From: Morinoia aosen
Taxonomy: Eukaryota > Arthropoda > Malacostraca > Amphipoda > Talitridae
Reading direction: 5' to 3'
Assembly: GCA_030386875.1 (NCBI GenBank)
Contig: CM059568.1
Location: 25,228,120 to 25,292,119, forward strand
DNA length: 64,000 bases
Shown here: positions 43,301 to 54,324 of the stretch, piece after piece
Layout: every line of letters starts with the position of its first letter
Numbering within the stretch: position 1 is the stretch's first letter
Notes under the pieces: generated by a model
The model's input: the letters and a program-made list of their open reading frames with translations, nothing else
Databases searched by the model: none
What the model was told of the DNA's origin: nothing
Position numbers and translations under genes: made by a program

Positions 43301-43994
43301 TGTCACTATTCGTTGATTGCTGATATCAATATAACGTTGTTTTACCATCTCCGTAAGACTGTGTAGGTCGAGACAATAACGTTCATTTTTCATGCTTTGT
43401 CAACGCTATTTAAAGCTTCATATTTTGCTACATCTTCTCCCGATGTGTCATATTTAGGAAATAACAATTCGAATTTTGCCCAAACTTAGGAAACTACGGA
43501 CGAAATTTCATATCTAGGTCGATGAAACATGCATAGATGTTTTACCAATGAAAGAATGTTGAGTCTTTTGTTTCAAGAAATAAATTCCATGTAACCTCAA
43601 AACAATGATCGCACAAAAAAATTCTCTCCAAGAAATCAGCATTTCTGAAATCGATGAGCCTCCAAAATTTTTCGCATTGTCACTTCAAATTGGCCTCACC
43701 AAAAACTATTGAAGCTGAATTATGTAACGCTTTGTGAGACGGATTGAGTTTTGTTATATATTATATATATATATATATTATAATATATTGCTTGGGTCAA
43801 CAAATTATTTGGTTCGTCGTTGAATTAGCGTCATCGGTCTAGGCTCTGACACGAAGCAGACAGACAACGCAGGAGTACACAGTTTACTTCGTAATTTAAT
43901 ACAGCACAACTCAAACGGTTGTGCCTGTCGTCATTAAGCGTTAAAGGCCACGATCGTCATCAGAGGAAGGTCAAAGGGCATCCATACTTCGGGT
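40375..43994 (-). repeat. Intergenic spacer of the RING-gene array, copy C
   Basis: This is the spacer between gene 2 (promoter side, now separated by copia) and the 3' end of gene 3. It is collinear with copy B from TTTGCACAGGTGATTCTCAA to the foldback, then collinear with copy A after the LINE insertion site. A TA-repeat run at 43757-43795 marks the joint of a deletion relative to copy A. An ATTAAA (minus strand, about 43900-43895), 95 bases after the stop of gene 3, may be its polyadenylation signal. Confidence 0.75.
42561..43213. repeat. Foldback (long inverted repeat), copy C
   Basis: The arms are about 42561-42798 and 42977-43213, as in copies A and B. The right-hand outer flank CTCAAGAATGTGACC is the empty site for the LINE in copy A. 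Confidence 0.85.
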
Positions 43995-44166
43995 TCAGGG
44001 GTTAGTACAACCCGAAGAGAGACTTGAGGCAGCCCGATGTCTGGGGTCCGAAGTCCTCGTCGAGTTGCGGCGCAGAGTGGCGGCCTCCAGGTGCCACTGA
44101 TACTCCACCAGCAGGGACTTGGTCATCCAGAAGCTGGCGCCGGCACCGCACACCGGACACGGGCAA
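43995..44166 (-). CDS. RING gene 3, exon 3 (intact)
   Basis: The acceptor CTTCTTGTTGCAG lies just before 44166. The first base completes the split His codon of exon 2. Then follows CPCPVCGAGASFWM, giving the last two zinc ligands (C-P-V-C), and a 40-residue tail rich in Ser, Thr and Arg ending SSGCTNP and TGA (43997-43995). With the CAVC and CRHHICDRC of exon 2 this gives a full C3HC4 RING. No lesion is seen. RING proteins of this type usually recruit an E2 enzyme; the N-terminal region is not one I recognise, so the target is unknown. Confidence 0.85.
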
Positions 44167-44456
44167 CTGCAACAAGAAGCATTGCTAAGTTATTATTCAC
44201 AACCACTTTGGGAAGGCTGGATTTGAAAGTCGAATGTCATAGATATCTATATATACATGAGTCACACAAAACTCTAGTTCAACCATAAGTAATTTCATGA
44301 CATGTCATCAGTTAATGTGGTGCGTTGCATTGTTCCTGTATGAATCTTGCCTAAACAAAAATGAGTACATATGTCAAACAGTATTAAGTTGACAAATTTT
44401 TTTCAACTCATCCTGGGTAGATTTGATTTTTATACTCAAGATAATTGCAGTGTTTT

Positions 44457-46289
44457 TGTCACGAGAAAAGGTCCCGCCTCCTTATTAATTTTTCATTAGG
44501 AAGGAGATCAGGTTTTCGGAATAGAGGGATTAGCGTACCTCCACACTAAGGACACAATACACAAGAAATGCAAGAAAATACACAAGAACACAGTCATTTA
44601 AGGAAAAACAATCAACAGATACCTATACTAAAATTAGGGCTGTACCCACCGATGATGATGATTACTACTTACAAGAAGCGCCTTTTCCTTGCCCCGCTGC
44701 CTCGATGAAATATGGTACTAGAGAAAACAGGTTATAAAACTCTATATGTAAGGGCTAATGATACTTTCCTAGTAAATGCATCCTACTACAGCCACCTCAT
44801 AGGAAATTACTGAAATTGTAATTCTACAAGCGTTGCCTACCTAATCGGTCGACCGACTTTATTCTACGTTACTACACATCGAAACACGTGACAAATTATG
44901 CCTGGCCTAGCGTTCTCCATCGGGGCAGAAAAGCGCCAGCCACAGCTCACAGACTCATTCTCACACCACGTACTGCTTCATTTTCAAATTCTGAGTCATA
45001 CACAGATTAGCAAATGTTCATTGTCGTCGGGTTTGACGGCGTCGCGTAATTTCTTCATGTAGAGTATGATCAGCAACACATGTAACCCTCCACCTGTGCG
45101 ACAAACATTTACAACCCATTACTTTTAATTGAACTGATTATGTTCCCTCACATACTCCAAATTTTCTCTTCAACATAAATGACATTTAAATTTATTATCA
45201 TATTTATTTCAAATGATTTTTCTTCAAGGAAACTTGCTCTCACCCGCCCGGGAACGTTGATATTTAATGCTCCATCAATGACTACCACAATCTGATTGGG
45301 TTTGAATTAAACCCTTCTGAAACAAAAGGCGAACATTTACTGAGTTATTACAAAGAATTTTGATAGGTTCAACAATATATGTATCTTTCAACGCACACTA
45401 CATTCAAGTATCTCTACGTGATATATCAGTATAACACTCGGTTCTACGCACTTCATTCCCCGACGACGCACCGCGTTAGACTGCCCCTCGGGTTGTTGGC
45501 TTTGCGTAATTGTCGGAGAAGGTTATCCTTTCTTTTCCACCCATACCCAATCAGGCTCTTCTGAAATTCTGACGCGCTTGTAATTCTTGACGCGCCGTAT
45601 GCCGTTTCGCGTATTACACTGGTCTGCATGAAAATCGGCCCTGACACCATTCCGGCTGATTATTATTGGCCGTTCTCCTCATCAGCCTGAATCCCTCTTT
45701 GTCGAGAACGTAGCAAACTCCGCCCTCAAATTCTCTCACAAGTTTGGCACGAAAATCCTTATATATTTTTTTTACTACCCTTCTACTTCCCTGCAGTGGT
45801 GACAGTTTTTCTGCGCTGTGTAAAGAATCTTTGTTTGGCTATATGCCGTTCGACTCAAGGGTCTCTGAGCTTAGGTTTCGAGTCGTTCATCACTGTCACC
45901 CCTCGCTGTTTAGTTTTAGCCACAAATTTTCGGTCATGTGGGTAAACACCGAACCTCTGCGCTGTGTAGGCTCTTGAGCTATTGATTACAAAATTCCCTC
46001 TAAGGAAAACACAAGCCCTTCACGCGATACATGTTCCATGTTGGACACAAACATACAGGCATTCACATACACATTCTGAGGCGACCCTTTCTGCACTTGT
46101 CGGACAATCTCGGAATATTACAAAAGTCCTACAATAAGGAATTCAAAATTTTTAATTATTTCCTAAAATTTGCATACAATGTTTAATTATTTCCTAAAAT
46201 TTGCATACACAATTGAATTTTTCTAACTCTCCAAAAAAATGCGTACAATATTTTTCTCAAAATTTCGTACACTAATATTTTTCTCAACA
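44457..46289 (-). repeat. 3' LTR of the composite gypsy (1.83 kb)
   Basis: It matches the right-hand LTR 61230-63011 over its length with small differences. The minus strand starts TGTTGAGAAAAATATT and ends CTCGTGACA. The purine-rich AGGTGGGCGGATA lies just before it on the minus strand (46302-46290). Confidence 0.85.
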
Positions 46290-46660
46290 TATCCGCCCAC
46301 CTACATTGAGAAAAAATTGATTCAATAATTTTTTCGCATTAATTTTCTGCTAGTCATTTGAATAATTATTCACAAGTATTGGCAGCCAACTTAAGACACT
46401 CATGTTAATCTCTACTTTAGAACATTTTTATCCGTAAAATTAATTTCGGATTCAATAGAGGAATCTTACGATTAAGAATTCTACGCGTCGCTATCGGCAA
46501 TATTGTGAGTATGGTGTTCACATTTATTTAATCGACATGTTAGTATACCGCCAAAGTTAAATACATTATGACTGCTTGATAGCTCCAGATTACATGTTCA
46601 AATTTTCGCGAGTGTATTCCTCTAAAAACTTCAGACATCCTAAAGAATGAAATCTTGTTC
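46290..46660 (-). repeat. Second copy of the gypsy 3' region next to the LTR
   Basis: Together with the adjoining LTR part (45897-46289) it repeats 50158-50920 almost base for base; similarity stops in AAATCTTGTTC. Beyond 46661 lies BEL coding sequence, so the BEL frame reads on into this stretch without meaning. Confidence 0.85.
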
Positions 46661-47649
46661 CGCCGATGTTCGATGTTCCGCAAAAAATTTAAATTCTCGT
46701 TATTTACCTCTGTGCACTCCAATTCCAAGTTCTCCACCGAAGGCAGGGTCTGCAAACGCTGACCCGTCTCCCGCGCATCTGCCGCAACATCTGCAACCGT
46801 ACGGCAACCAGCAACAACAGGTGAAGCTTCTGAAATTTTACGGGGAAGAAACAGAAAATTTGTTATTAGACGAGGAATATCACTGGTAAGTAAAATCCCG
46901 ATTTGCGAATCAATATAACAAGAGTGAACAGATTCACCGAACTTAACGTAAGTCATTTCCAACAAGTGATCAGACTCAGTGCCGATTATCATCCCAATTT
47001 CATCAATCTGGTCGTTTTGTTCAGCTTTGAGCAGTGTGTCTGCTAAAATGAAGCCTTTGCTCTTGAAGCCGTCAATAACCTTCGTTAGACCAACCAAAGA
47101 CAATGAAATGTTAATTTCTGGGATGCACACTGCGTTCACATGATGGAGTTCCTTTCCGATCCACAATTTGAACGTCCACAATGGAACGTCCACAATTTTG
47201 GTTTTCAAAGTTTTTGTTGCAATTAAGCCGTGAATAGTGAGAGTAACCCCAGGATCAATTACGGTCAAGTTGTGAAAGTCGGCCAAAGGTTGCAAAATAA
47301 AATTTCTCTGACATCCCCCATCTTTCAACATGCGTACAACGGATGTTTTATTACCCTTTCTTATTTCTGAAGTAAAAGTAGACAAAATATTACTGCAATC
47401 ACTAGTTTTGTTGTGCAGCAACTCGCTCCACACAACTGTACCAGTCGTCGAGACACCGTGTTCCTGATTGAGGGAAAGGTTTGGTCTTCTAGAGCTTTGA
47501 GCACTTTGACCAGATTTTCGGCACAGATACGACATATGCTCGCCATTGCAGTGACGGCACTTTGAATTAAATTTAAATCGGCAGTTAGAAGCAGTGTGAT
47601 TTTTGTAGGAACATTTGAGACATGCGTTAATAGGTTTTAACTTTTCCAA
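46661..47649 (-). pseudogene. BEL/Pao zinc knuckles and aspartic protease region
   Basis: From 47649: CLKCSYKNHTASNC and CRHCNGEHMSYLC, two zinc knuckles, then about residues 105-260 a protease of the BEL type (VVRMLKDGGCQRNFILQPLA, HHVNAVCIPEINISLSLVG, IGMIIGTESDHLLE). The active-site D-T/S-G is D-G-G here, so activity is uncertain. After about residue 330 the frame runs into gypsy sequence. A frame change at about 47645 separates it from the capsid part. Confidence 0.75.
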
Positions 47650-48782
47650 TTTTTGTTAGCATTATCATATACCACACAACCGGCAATAGAATGATTGTTG
47701 GCCTTACCATCGTGCTCGCAAAGATCACAAGTCGGAGTGTAACCTTTCTGCTCACGCTGACGCATATTTACCGCCAAAGAAGTTACGCGTGCACCTTTTG
47801 ACTCAAAACACCCAGGTTCCTTGACTGCGAACTTTTCGTTTTTCGTTTTGTTTTCGTTAAATTTTTCGTTTTGTCTCAAGTACCGTTCTGTTGCTTCAAA
47901 AATGATCCCTTCAATTTGCTGAAGTGAAGGTTTATTGGTATTCGTAATTTGAATGATGTGAGTTTGAAAACGCTCATTCAATCCGTTCCACAGGAAATAC
48001 GCTAAAACCGTTTCGAGATCAATGCTCAGCGACTTGAATGAATTTATGATGGTTCGCATTTCTCCAATGAAAGCGTACGGATCACCCGAGGAAGACAACT
48101 TAATTTGGGCCAATTTCCTAATAGCAGAATATTTCTGAACAACAGCAGAGGCAAAGGCCTGCGATAGAAGATCTTTGGCAGTTTTATAGGTTTGCTCCGC
48201 AATATCCAAAGAATCTACCAGAATTTTAGGAGCGCCAGAAAGCTGGTTCTTTAAATAAACAAATCTTTCATAGGCACTCAATTTATGCTTGTTTACGATG
48301 CTCTCAAAAGGGTAAAAGAACTTTTCGAGGCTTTCGTGCTTTTCGTTCGAAAATTTAGGTAAAGGAACCTCTGGTAGCTTAAGTTTTTGTTTTGCGCTGA
48401 CACGACTTGACACATTCAAACCAAGAGAATCTCTTGACAAATCTCTGGTAGGCTCACTACTCACTGGTTGCAGTAGAGACAATGCAGTTAGAATCTGGTC
48501 CTCGTAACCTTCCTGCTCCTCGACCGTGGTTTGAAGCAGCTCGTCCTCGGCCCCATCTCTCACCATCGCCTAGAAGATATGCTTATCCAGATCTCTGACC
48601 TCAGAACCAAGAGACTGTAGTCGCGATTTTTGTACCTGTATTTGCTGCTCACTAAACGTAGCATAATCACGATTAATAACAGAACAAGCTTTGGTTATGC
48701 GCTGGCGAACATACTGACGCGTTTTTATTAAAATCCGTTGCTCCGAGTCCCGAACCTCCACAGTTGATTTTTCACCGGCCAT
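47637..48782 (-). pseudogene. BEL/Pao gag
   Basis: It starts at ATG 48782 (MAGEKSTVEVRDSEQRILIK), with a helical N-terminus, then an in-frame TAG at 48570-48572, then in the same frame the capsid-like core: LPEVPLPKFSNEKHESLEKF, LSAYERFVYLKNQLSGAPK, AKDLLSQAFASAVVQKYSAI, VLAYFLWNGLNERFQTHI. This order is characteristic of BEL/Pao gag, which forms the particle. It ends at 47637 with a shift into the zinc-knuckle frame. Confidence 0.8.
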
Positions 48783-50157
48783 GGCTGTAATAAAAGTTAT
48801 AAATTTTCGACAACCCTGAAAAATAAAGTTTAGGGAATATTAATAAGCAGCAGGACGGGCTCCGACCACCAGGCGTCGCACATACGGTTTGCTGGTCCCC
48901 ATACTGGCCACCATGTACAAAATGCTGCAACAGAATGAATAAGGTATAAAAAATCTGCTCCAGCTTCCGTAATTTATTTTGCTTATTAGAGTGTTTTACA
49001 CCAATAAAAATTAGGTGCGGTGCTCAAAATCTGCTGCAAGGTTGAAAGTCCGAAATAGGTCGGTGCAGTAGCGCGAGCGATCACCATGAAGACACAGGAT
49101 TCGCCGCAGCTGGCACAGACCCGAACAACCTGTGTGACAACAAATTATACGCATGTAGTGGAAGTTTGTAGACGACTGGAATTTTCGGGATAAATTTATA
49201 GGTCAAGGTTTATGAAAGTCTTTGACACTTTCATCAAGTTTCAAAGTTATAAAGAGTTTAAGTATTCAAAGAGTTTTTAAGTATTCAAAGAGTTTTTGAG
49301 TATTCAAAGAGTTTTTAAGTATTCAAAGAGTTTTTAAGTATTCAAAGAGTTTTTAAGTATTCAAAGAGTTTTTAAGTATTCAAAGAGTTTTTAAGTATTC
49401 AAAGAGTTTTGTATTCAAAGAGTTTTTAAATTTTCAAAGAGTTTTCAAGTAAAGTATTAATTTCATTTGCGGATAAAATATTATGAGGAGCAAAGCACCC
49501 AAATTTCACACTAGCTCCCGAAAAGACCTTATTTTCTCTAGAAAAGAACGAACCTCCGAGGGCCTCGGGTGTCTTCCGCCCATGCGACGCAAGTTGCCTG
49601 TTGCCGTCCTCTCGCTGCTTTTGGTTTACAAGCTCATCTTGTTGTAGATTTCTTCAGGTTTAAAATTTCCCTAGAGAATTTTGGGGTCCAGGTTGCCGAG
49701 TTGAAAAAACCGTATTAAGTTTCAGAACCGATGAGCCTCCTGTCGCTGATAACGAAGAGTGTCTCGAGGAGAGTCCTGAAGTGCTGCTGAAGAGTACCGA
49801 AGCCCAACTGATAATGGCCGGACCAAATAGCAGCTCTGACACTTGACCGGACTGACACTCGGTTCAATAGACAGCAGTTGCGTTGAACAGCAGCTCAATC
49901 GGTCCTGGTACGGGACTGCGTGGAAAATGAAAACTTCCAACGACATCAGTTTTGGTGGCTTATAAAAGTTCGAAAGTAATTTAGTCTTATTGGGGATGCG
50001 AAATTTGAATATACTTTGTCTCCTCATTGATTGAACGATTTATTTATAATAGTACTAATATATACTGATAAATTTATTATTTCCTTTAATTATGCACCAT
50101 GTACATTTTAGATATCATTTGAATTAGAACTCAATCCAAGCTGCAGATATTCTGCAT
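48783..50157 (-). other. BEL leader and presumed LTR
   Basis: No gene. It holds the minisatellite 49249-49450 and a TGGTGGCCAGTATGG motif after TTTTGTACA (about 48900-48925) that looks like the LTR end and primer site. The LTR start could not be found; the sequence is cut by the junction at 50157. Confidence 0.5.
49249..49450. repeat. Minisatellite, 19-bp unit
   Basis: About ten tandem copies of AAGTATTCAAAGAGTTTTT with few changes, one with a deletion (GTATTCAAAGAGTTTTGTATTC, shortened). Confidence 0.85.
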
Positions 50158-50549
50158 ACCCCTCGCTGTTTAGTGTTAACCACAAATTTTCGGTCATGTG
50201 GGTAAACACCGAACCTCTGCGCTGTGTAGGCTCTTGAGCTATTGATTACAAAATTCCCTCTAAGGAAAACACAAGCCCTTCACGCGATACATGTTCCATG
50301 TTGGACACAAACATACAGGCATTCACATACACATTCTGAGGGCGACCCTTTCTGCACTTGTCGGACAAGCTCGGAATATTAGAGAAGTCCTACAATAAGG
50401 AATTCAAAATGTTTAATTATTTCCAAAAATTTGCATACAATGTTTAATTATTTCCTAAAATTTGCATACACAATTGAATTTTTCTAACTCTCCAAAAAAA
50501 TGCGTACAATAGTTTTCTCAAATTTCGTACACTAATATTTTTCTCAACA
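50158..50549 (-). repeat. Truncated gypsy LTR
   Basis: Only the first 392 bases (minus strand TGTTGAGAAAAATATT onward) of the 1.8-kb LTR are present. It stops at 50158 against BEL sequence. It directly follows the purine tract of the gypsy 3' region. Confidence 0.85.
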
Positions 50550-53041
50550 TATCCGCCCACCTACAGTGGGAAAAAATGGATTCAATAATTTTTTCGCATT
50601 AATTTTCTGCTAGTCATTTGAATAATTATTCACAAGTATTGGCAGCCAACTTAAGACACTCATGTTATTCTCTACTTTAAAACATTTTTATCCCTAAAAT
50701 AAATTTCGGATTCAATAGAGGCATCTTACGATTAAGAATTCTACGCGTCGCTATCGGCAATATTGTGAGTATGGTGTTCACATTTATTTAATCGACATGT
50801 TAGTATACCGCCAAAGTTAAATACATTATGACTGCTTGATAGCTCCAGATTACATGTTCAAATTTTCGCGAGTGTATTCCTCTAAAAACTTCAGACATCC
50901 TAAAGAATGAAATCTTGTTCTGTCGATTTTAATTTCCGTCGTGCACGGTCCAGCGTGCACGTCGTGCAGGGTTTCCATAGTTTCCATCGTAGTTTGGACG
51001 GCTCCTTCCTCGTTTTTACCGAGTTTATGGCTTATTTCTCATGCTTTTCCGTAGCATTTCCATGGCTTTATTCACGCTTTGGTGCTCGTCACTTTTGGGC
51101 TGGATGCCCTCTTATAACTCAAATAATTTCAATTTTTCAAAATTTTTATCCGGTACATTTTCCTCACGACTTCGTTTTATCAGATAGCTTGTTATTGCGA
51201 ACTAAATATCCGCTCGATCATGGGAAATGCAGTCTGTTATAACTTGTATTTTAAATGCCGATTCGAACTCGATTTCCAAACCTCAGATTTCATAAAGCTT
51301 GCTTCGGTGACCAGTAATAGTAGCCTTTCATGATATCACTCAAGTCCGTTGATGAATTCGAGCCAATGCCAGCATTCAAATATTCGTTTCTTTTATACGA
51401 GATAACACTCCTCTTTTCATGCGAGATAATATTCATATATGTGTGAGAACTTACATTGTTTAAATAGTAACTTGGAGCGTGCGCAGCTTATCCAGCTCTA
51501 TCCAATGATACCTCGTAGTTACTACTCTTCTTAACATGATGACAAAGATGCCGAAATACATGGCGTCAGTACCCCACTGTGAACATGTACCTCATTATTA
51601 TTTCTCAGGGAAAGTGCATTCGATTTCCAAGTTAGCCTCTGTCGGGCGAAAAATGGTTCGATGCAAGCTCTCCATTACTAATTTTTATTTCTCCATGCCC
51701 AAGCACATAAAAGCATTTTTAAACGCTAGTACATTATGGCTGAACAACACTATCAGAATTATTTTCATTTATTCTTCAATCTTGCTAGTGACTCTCAGCT
51801 TGTATTGCGATGCTTTCAAACTCTCGCGTATTAATTAACAAGTCCTCGAGACGCCTTCTCTGTGGTTTTCTGAGTGCGGTCGCTGGAGCTAGCCGCACAC
51901 TGCAGTTAACCCAGGCTCTTTTCAATTAGTACTCGTCAATTAGTACATGCACTCTCTGCATTCCTTGCGCCATGAGAACACATTTCCAGCCATTTGTCTT
52001 CAGTCGTCGTTCCTTCAATGTAACGCCCTAAATTTTCACATCCTCAACGCTTCTTATAAAGTTTCGATGTTTCCCCCATGTTGTATGTTTATTATTTCTT
52101 CTTCGCTGTTGTAAATGTTGTCCGCCGTTCACTTTGTCCGTCTGTTACTTTGCAGATGCAATTTCCACACTAAGTTACCAAGAAACCTTAATTCCTTGAG
52201 TATGAGGAATTGGAAACGTACAAAATCTACAGAATTAGGTAAGATTTACTCTCAAAAGAACATCATAATTTACGACGTTCCTAATGAGTGAGGGAAAGGC
52301 ACACAGAATCAAAAAATCAACACTACAGTAAGAACGAAACCGCTACTCATAATCTAATTGAACACACATTTCCCTTTCGACGAAAAGAACTACATTAAAA
52401 GTATTGATAAAAAATAAGCACTCCCGCTTGAGTATTTCGTGTAATACAACGCTTCTATTGAGCGGCAAAACTGGCAAGTAATACTACTTAATACGCGAGC
52501 AGCCTGCTCTGCAGATACATCTGAAAATTAACCTAAGGCACTCATTGTTACTCTCGTAGCATGAACTAGCATGATTCTACGAATATCAGTTAAACTAATT
52601 CACTCGTTTAGTCATCTTACGTTAACTGCACACTCTTGGCGAGATGCAGAAAAGAGTTTTCCCACGAAATGAATCAACCTACTTCTGTAAAGAAACACAC
52701 TAAATTTAACCTTATGAAGATTCATTTCCCTTCTCTAAGCTAGAATGAAAAATGAAAATATAAGTTTAGTATAAGATTAGTTCACTCTAACAATCATCTC
52801 GTATCGAACGAGATCTCATGTGAGCACAAAAAAAGAAATTAGAGTTACACAAACTAGAAACTACTTCTACTGGAGAGCGCCTCTCACTCTAGTGAGTGAG
52901 AATAAATTTAATTCATAGCTAGAATAACATAATCCTACTAGAGAACACATTTAAAATTAAACACGCAAAAACAGCACATTACACCGAGTCAAAGATACTC
53001 ATAAAACTCAATTCACTGTAGTTCGTTGTGTGAGCGATGAT
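50550..53041 (-). other. Gypsy 3' region between integrase and LTR
   Basis: 2.5 kb with no gene I can support. Open frames are about 100 codons at most and show no envelope-like features. About 370 bases next to the LTR are repeated at 46290-46660. Confidence 0.6.
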
Positions 53042-54147
53042 TCACCTACATCTAGAGCGTAGGTTGTAATTCCGCTGAGTTTTGGACGCAGCTCGCCGTT
53101 CATTCACTGCGTCTCTTGTTTTCCTGTCTTCGTCTTCGCTGTAGCCTGCGTTGCTAGCAGCCACTGGCGCAATAGCATCATCTTTATGATGAGGGTATGA
53201 CTCCCCTCTTAAATGCGCTACCTTTAGCCGGTCTAGGTGAACTCTCTCTACACGGTCACTATGAAGTGCCTTAATCGTTGCATTAGTGTCGCTCTTTTCA
53301 ATTATTCGATAAGGACCAACCCAATCTGTCGGCCATGCGTCGTCAGCTTCAGGTCGTCCTGTCGGATTATGAAGCAATACTATATCACCTACATGAACTT
53401 TGTTGTTCTTGACTCCTCGCTCTTTTAATTGCACAGACTTGTCGTGCGACGCTTTAGATTTTGCCTTAACAATCTTGAATGCATTGTGGAGTCGTGCAGT
53501 CACTTCTGCCGCGTAGTTCTCCCCTAGAGATTAATCTATTCGCGGGCTTTTTAGCCATTCAATGATTGGAATATCGGCATCTCTACCAAAGAACAAATAG
53601 AATGGAATTTCTTCAATGCCGCTCTGGTAGCTGGTATTTAGTGCCAGGCACGTCCAAGGAACAGAAAGGTGCCACGAGGACTGACCACTACTGCCAGGTG
53701 AGACAACACGGTCTTGATGTTCTTATTTTGACGTGCCGACATTCCATTCGATTGTGGATGAAAGGCTGAAGTATTGGTGTAGTTTATCTTCAACTTTTCG
53801 CACACACTTCGGAACAAAGCGGAAGTGAATTCAGTACCTCTATCTGAGACGAGCGTTTTTGCAGGGCCGTGCGTTGTTACAAATTTAGTTAACGCTCGAG
53901 TCACTTCCTCTGTGGTTTTGCTTCTGAGCGGAAATGCTGCGACGCATCTGCTGAAATGGTCGACCACAGTAAAAATGTTTTTGTGGCCTTCATTCGAAAC
54001 TGGCATTACAATTAAATCAACTCCTACTCTGTCCAGTGGCTTATCAATTTTTGGGAATGAACCCATGCTAACACAAATGCGGTTATTAACCTTCAGCTTC
54101 TGACACTGCATGCACGAGTCTACAAATACATTTACGTCTTTGGACAT
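53042..54147 (-). pseudogene. Gypsy integrase (composite element)
   Basis: The core piece 54147-53638 has CMQCQKLKV of the zinc-binding part, DRVGVDLIVMP (first Asp), TLVSDRGTEFTS (second Asp) and FHPQSNGMSARQNKNIK. In active gypsy integrases the last block has Glu where Ala stands here, so the catalytic triad is incomplete. After a shift the C-terminal piece 53503-53042 has HVGDIVLLHNPTG, TDWVGPYRII, VERVHLDRLKV and the terminal RNYNLRSR common in gypsy pol. Confidence 0.85.
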
Positions 54148-54324
54148 ATATATCCAGTAACCGAATTCCAGTACTCGCTTCCAAGTCTTAGCCCTCCCTT
54201 AGTGCGCGCCGATGGCCCCATCATGCGCCAACGTCATCGCGGACTCTCTTAGAGTGTCTGGCACTATTATCAAGAGCCTGGTTCTCTTAGGCTTTCGTTG
54301 CGTTTTTCTGAAATACAGTATGCC

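Larger units (their letters stand above)
46661..50157 (-). mobile_element. BEL/Pao fragment (leader, gag, protease) embedded in the gypsy composite
   Basis: On the minus strand: a leader or LTR with a minisatellite (50157 to about 48916), a likely LTR end TTTTGTACA followed by TGGTGGCCAGTATGGGG at about 48920-48900 (candidate primer site), gag from 48782 and a protease region to 46661. RT, RNase H and integrase are absent. It is flanked by the 0.76-kb gypsy duplication rather than a short target duplication, so simple insertion does not explain it. Confidence 0.7.

Noticed and set aside
45379..45564. Short open frames in the 1.8-kb gypsy LTR
   Set aside because: They are not kept in the other LTR copy at 62155-62340 and have no motif.
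50907..51242. 111-codon frame in the gypsy 3' region
   Set aside because: Its beginning overlaps the duplicated non-coding end and it has no recognisable domain.
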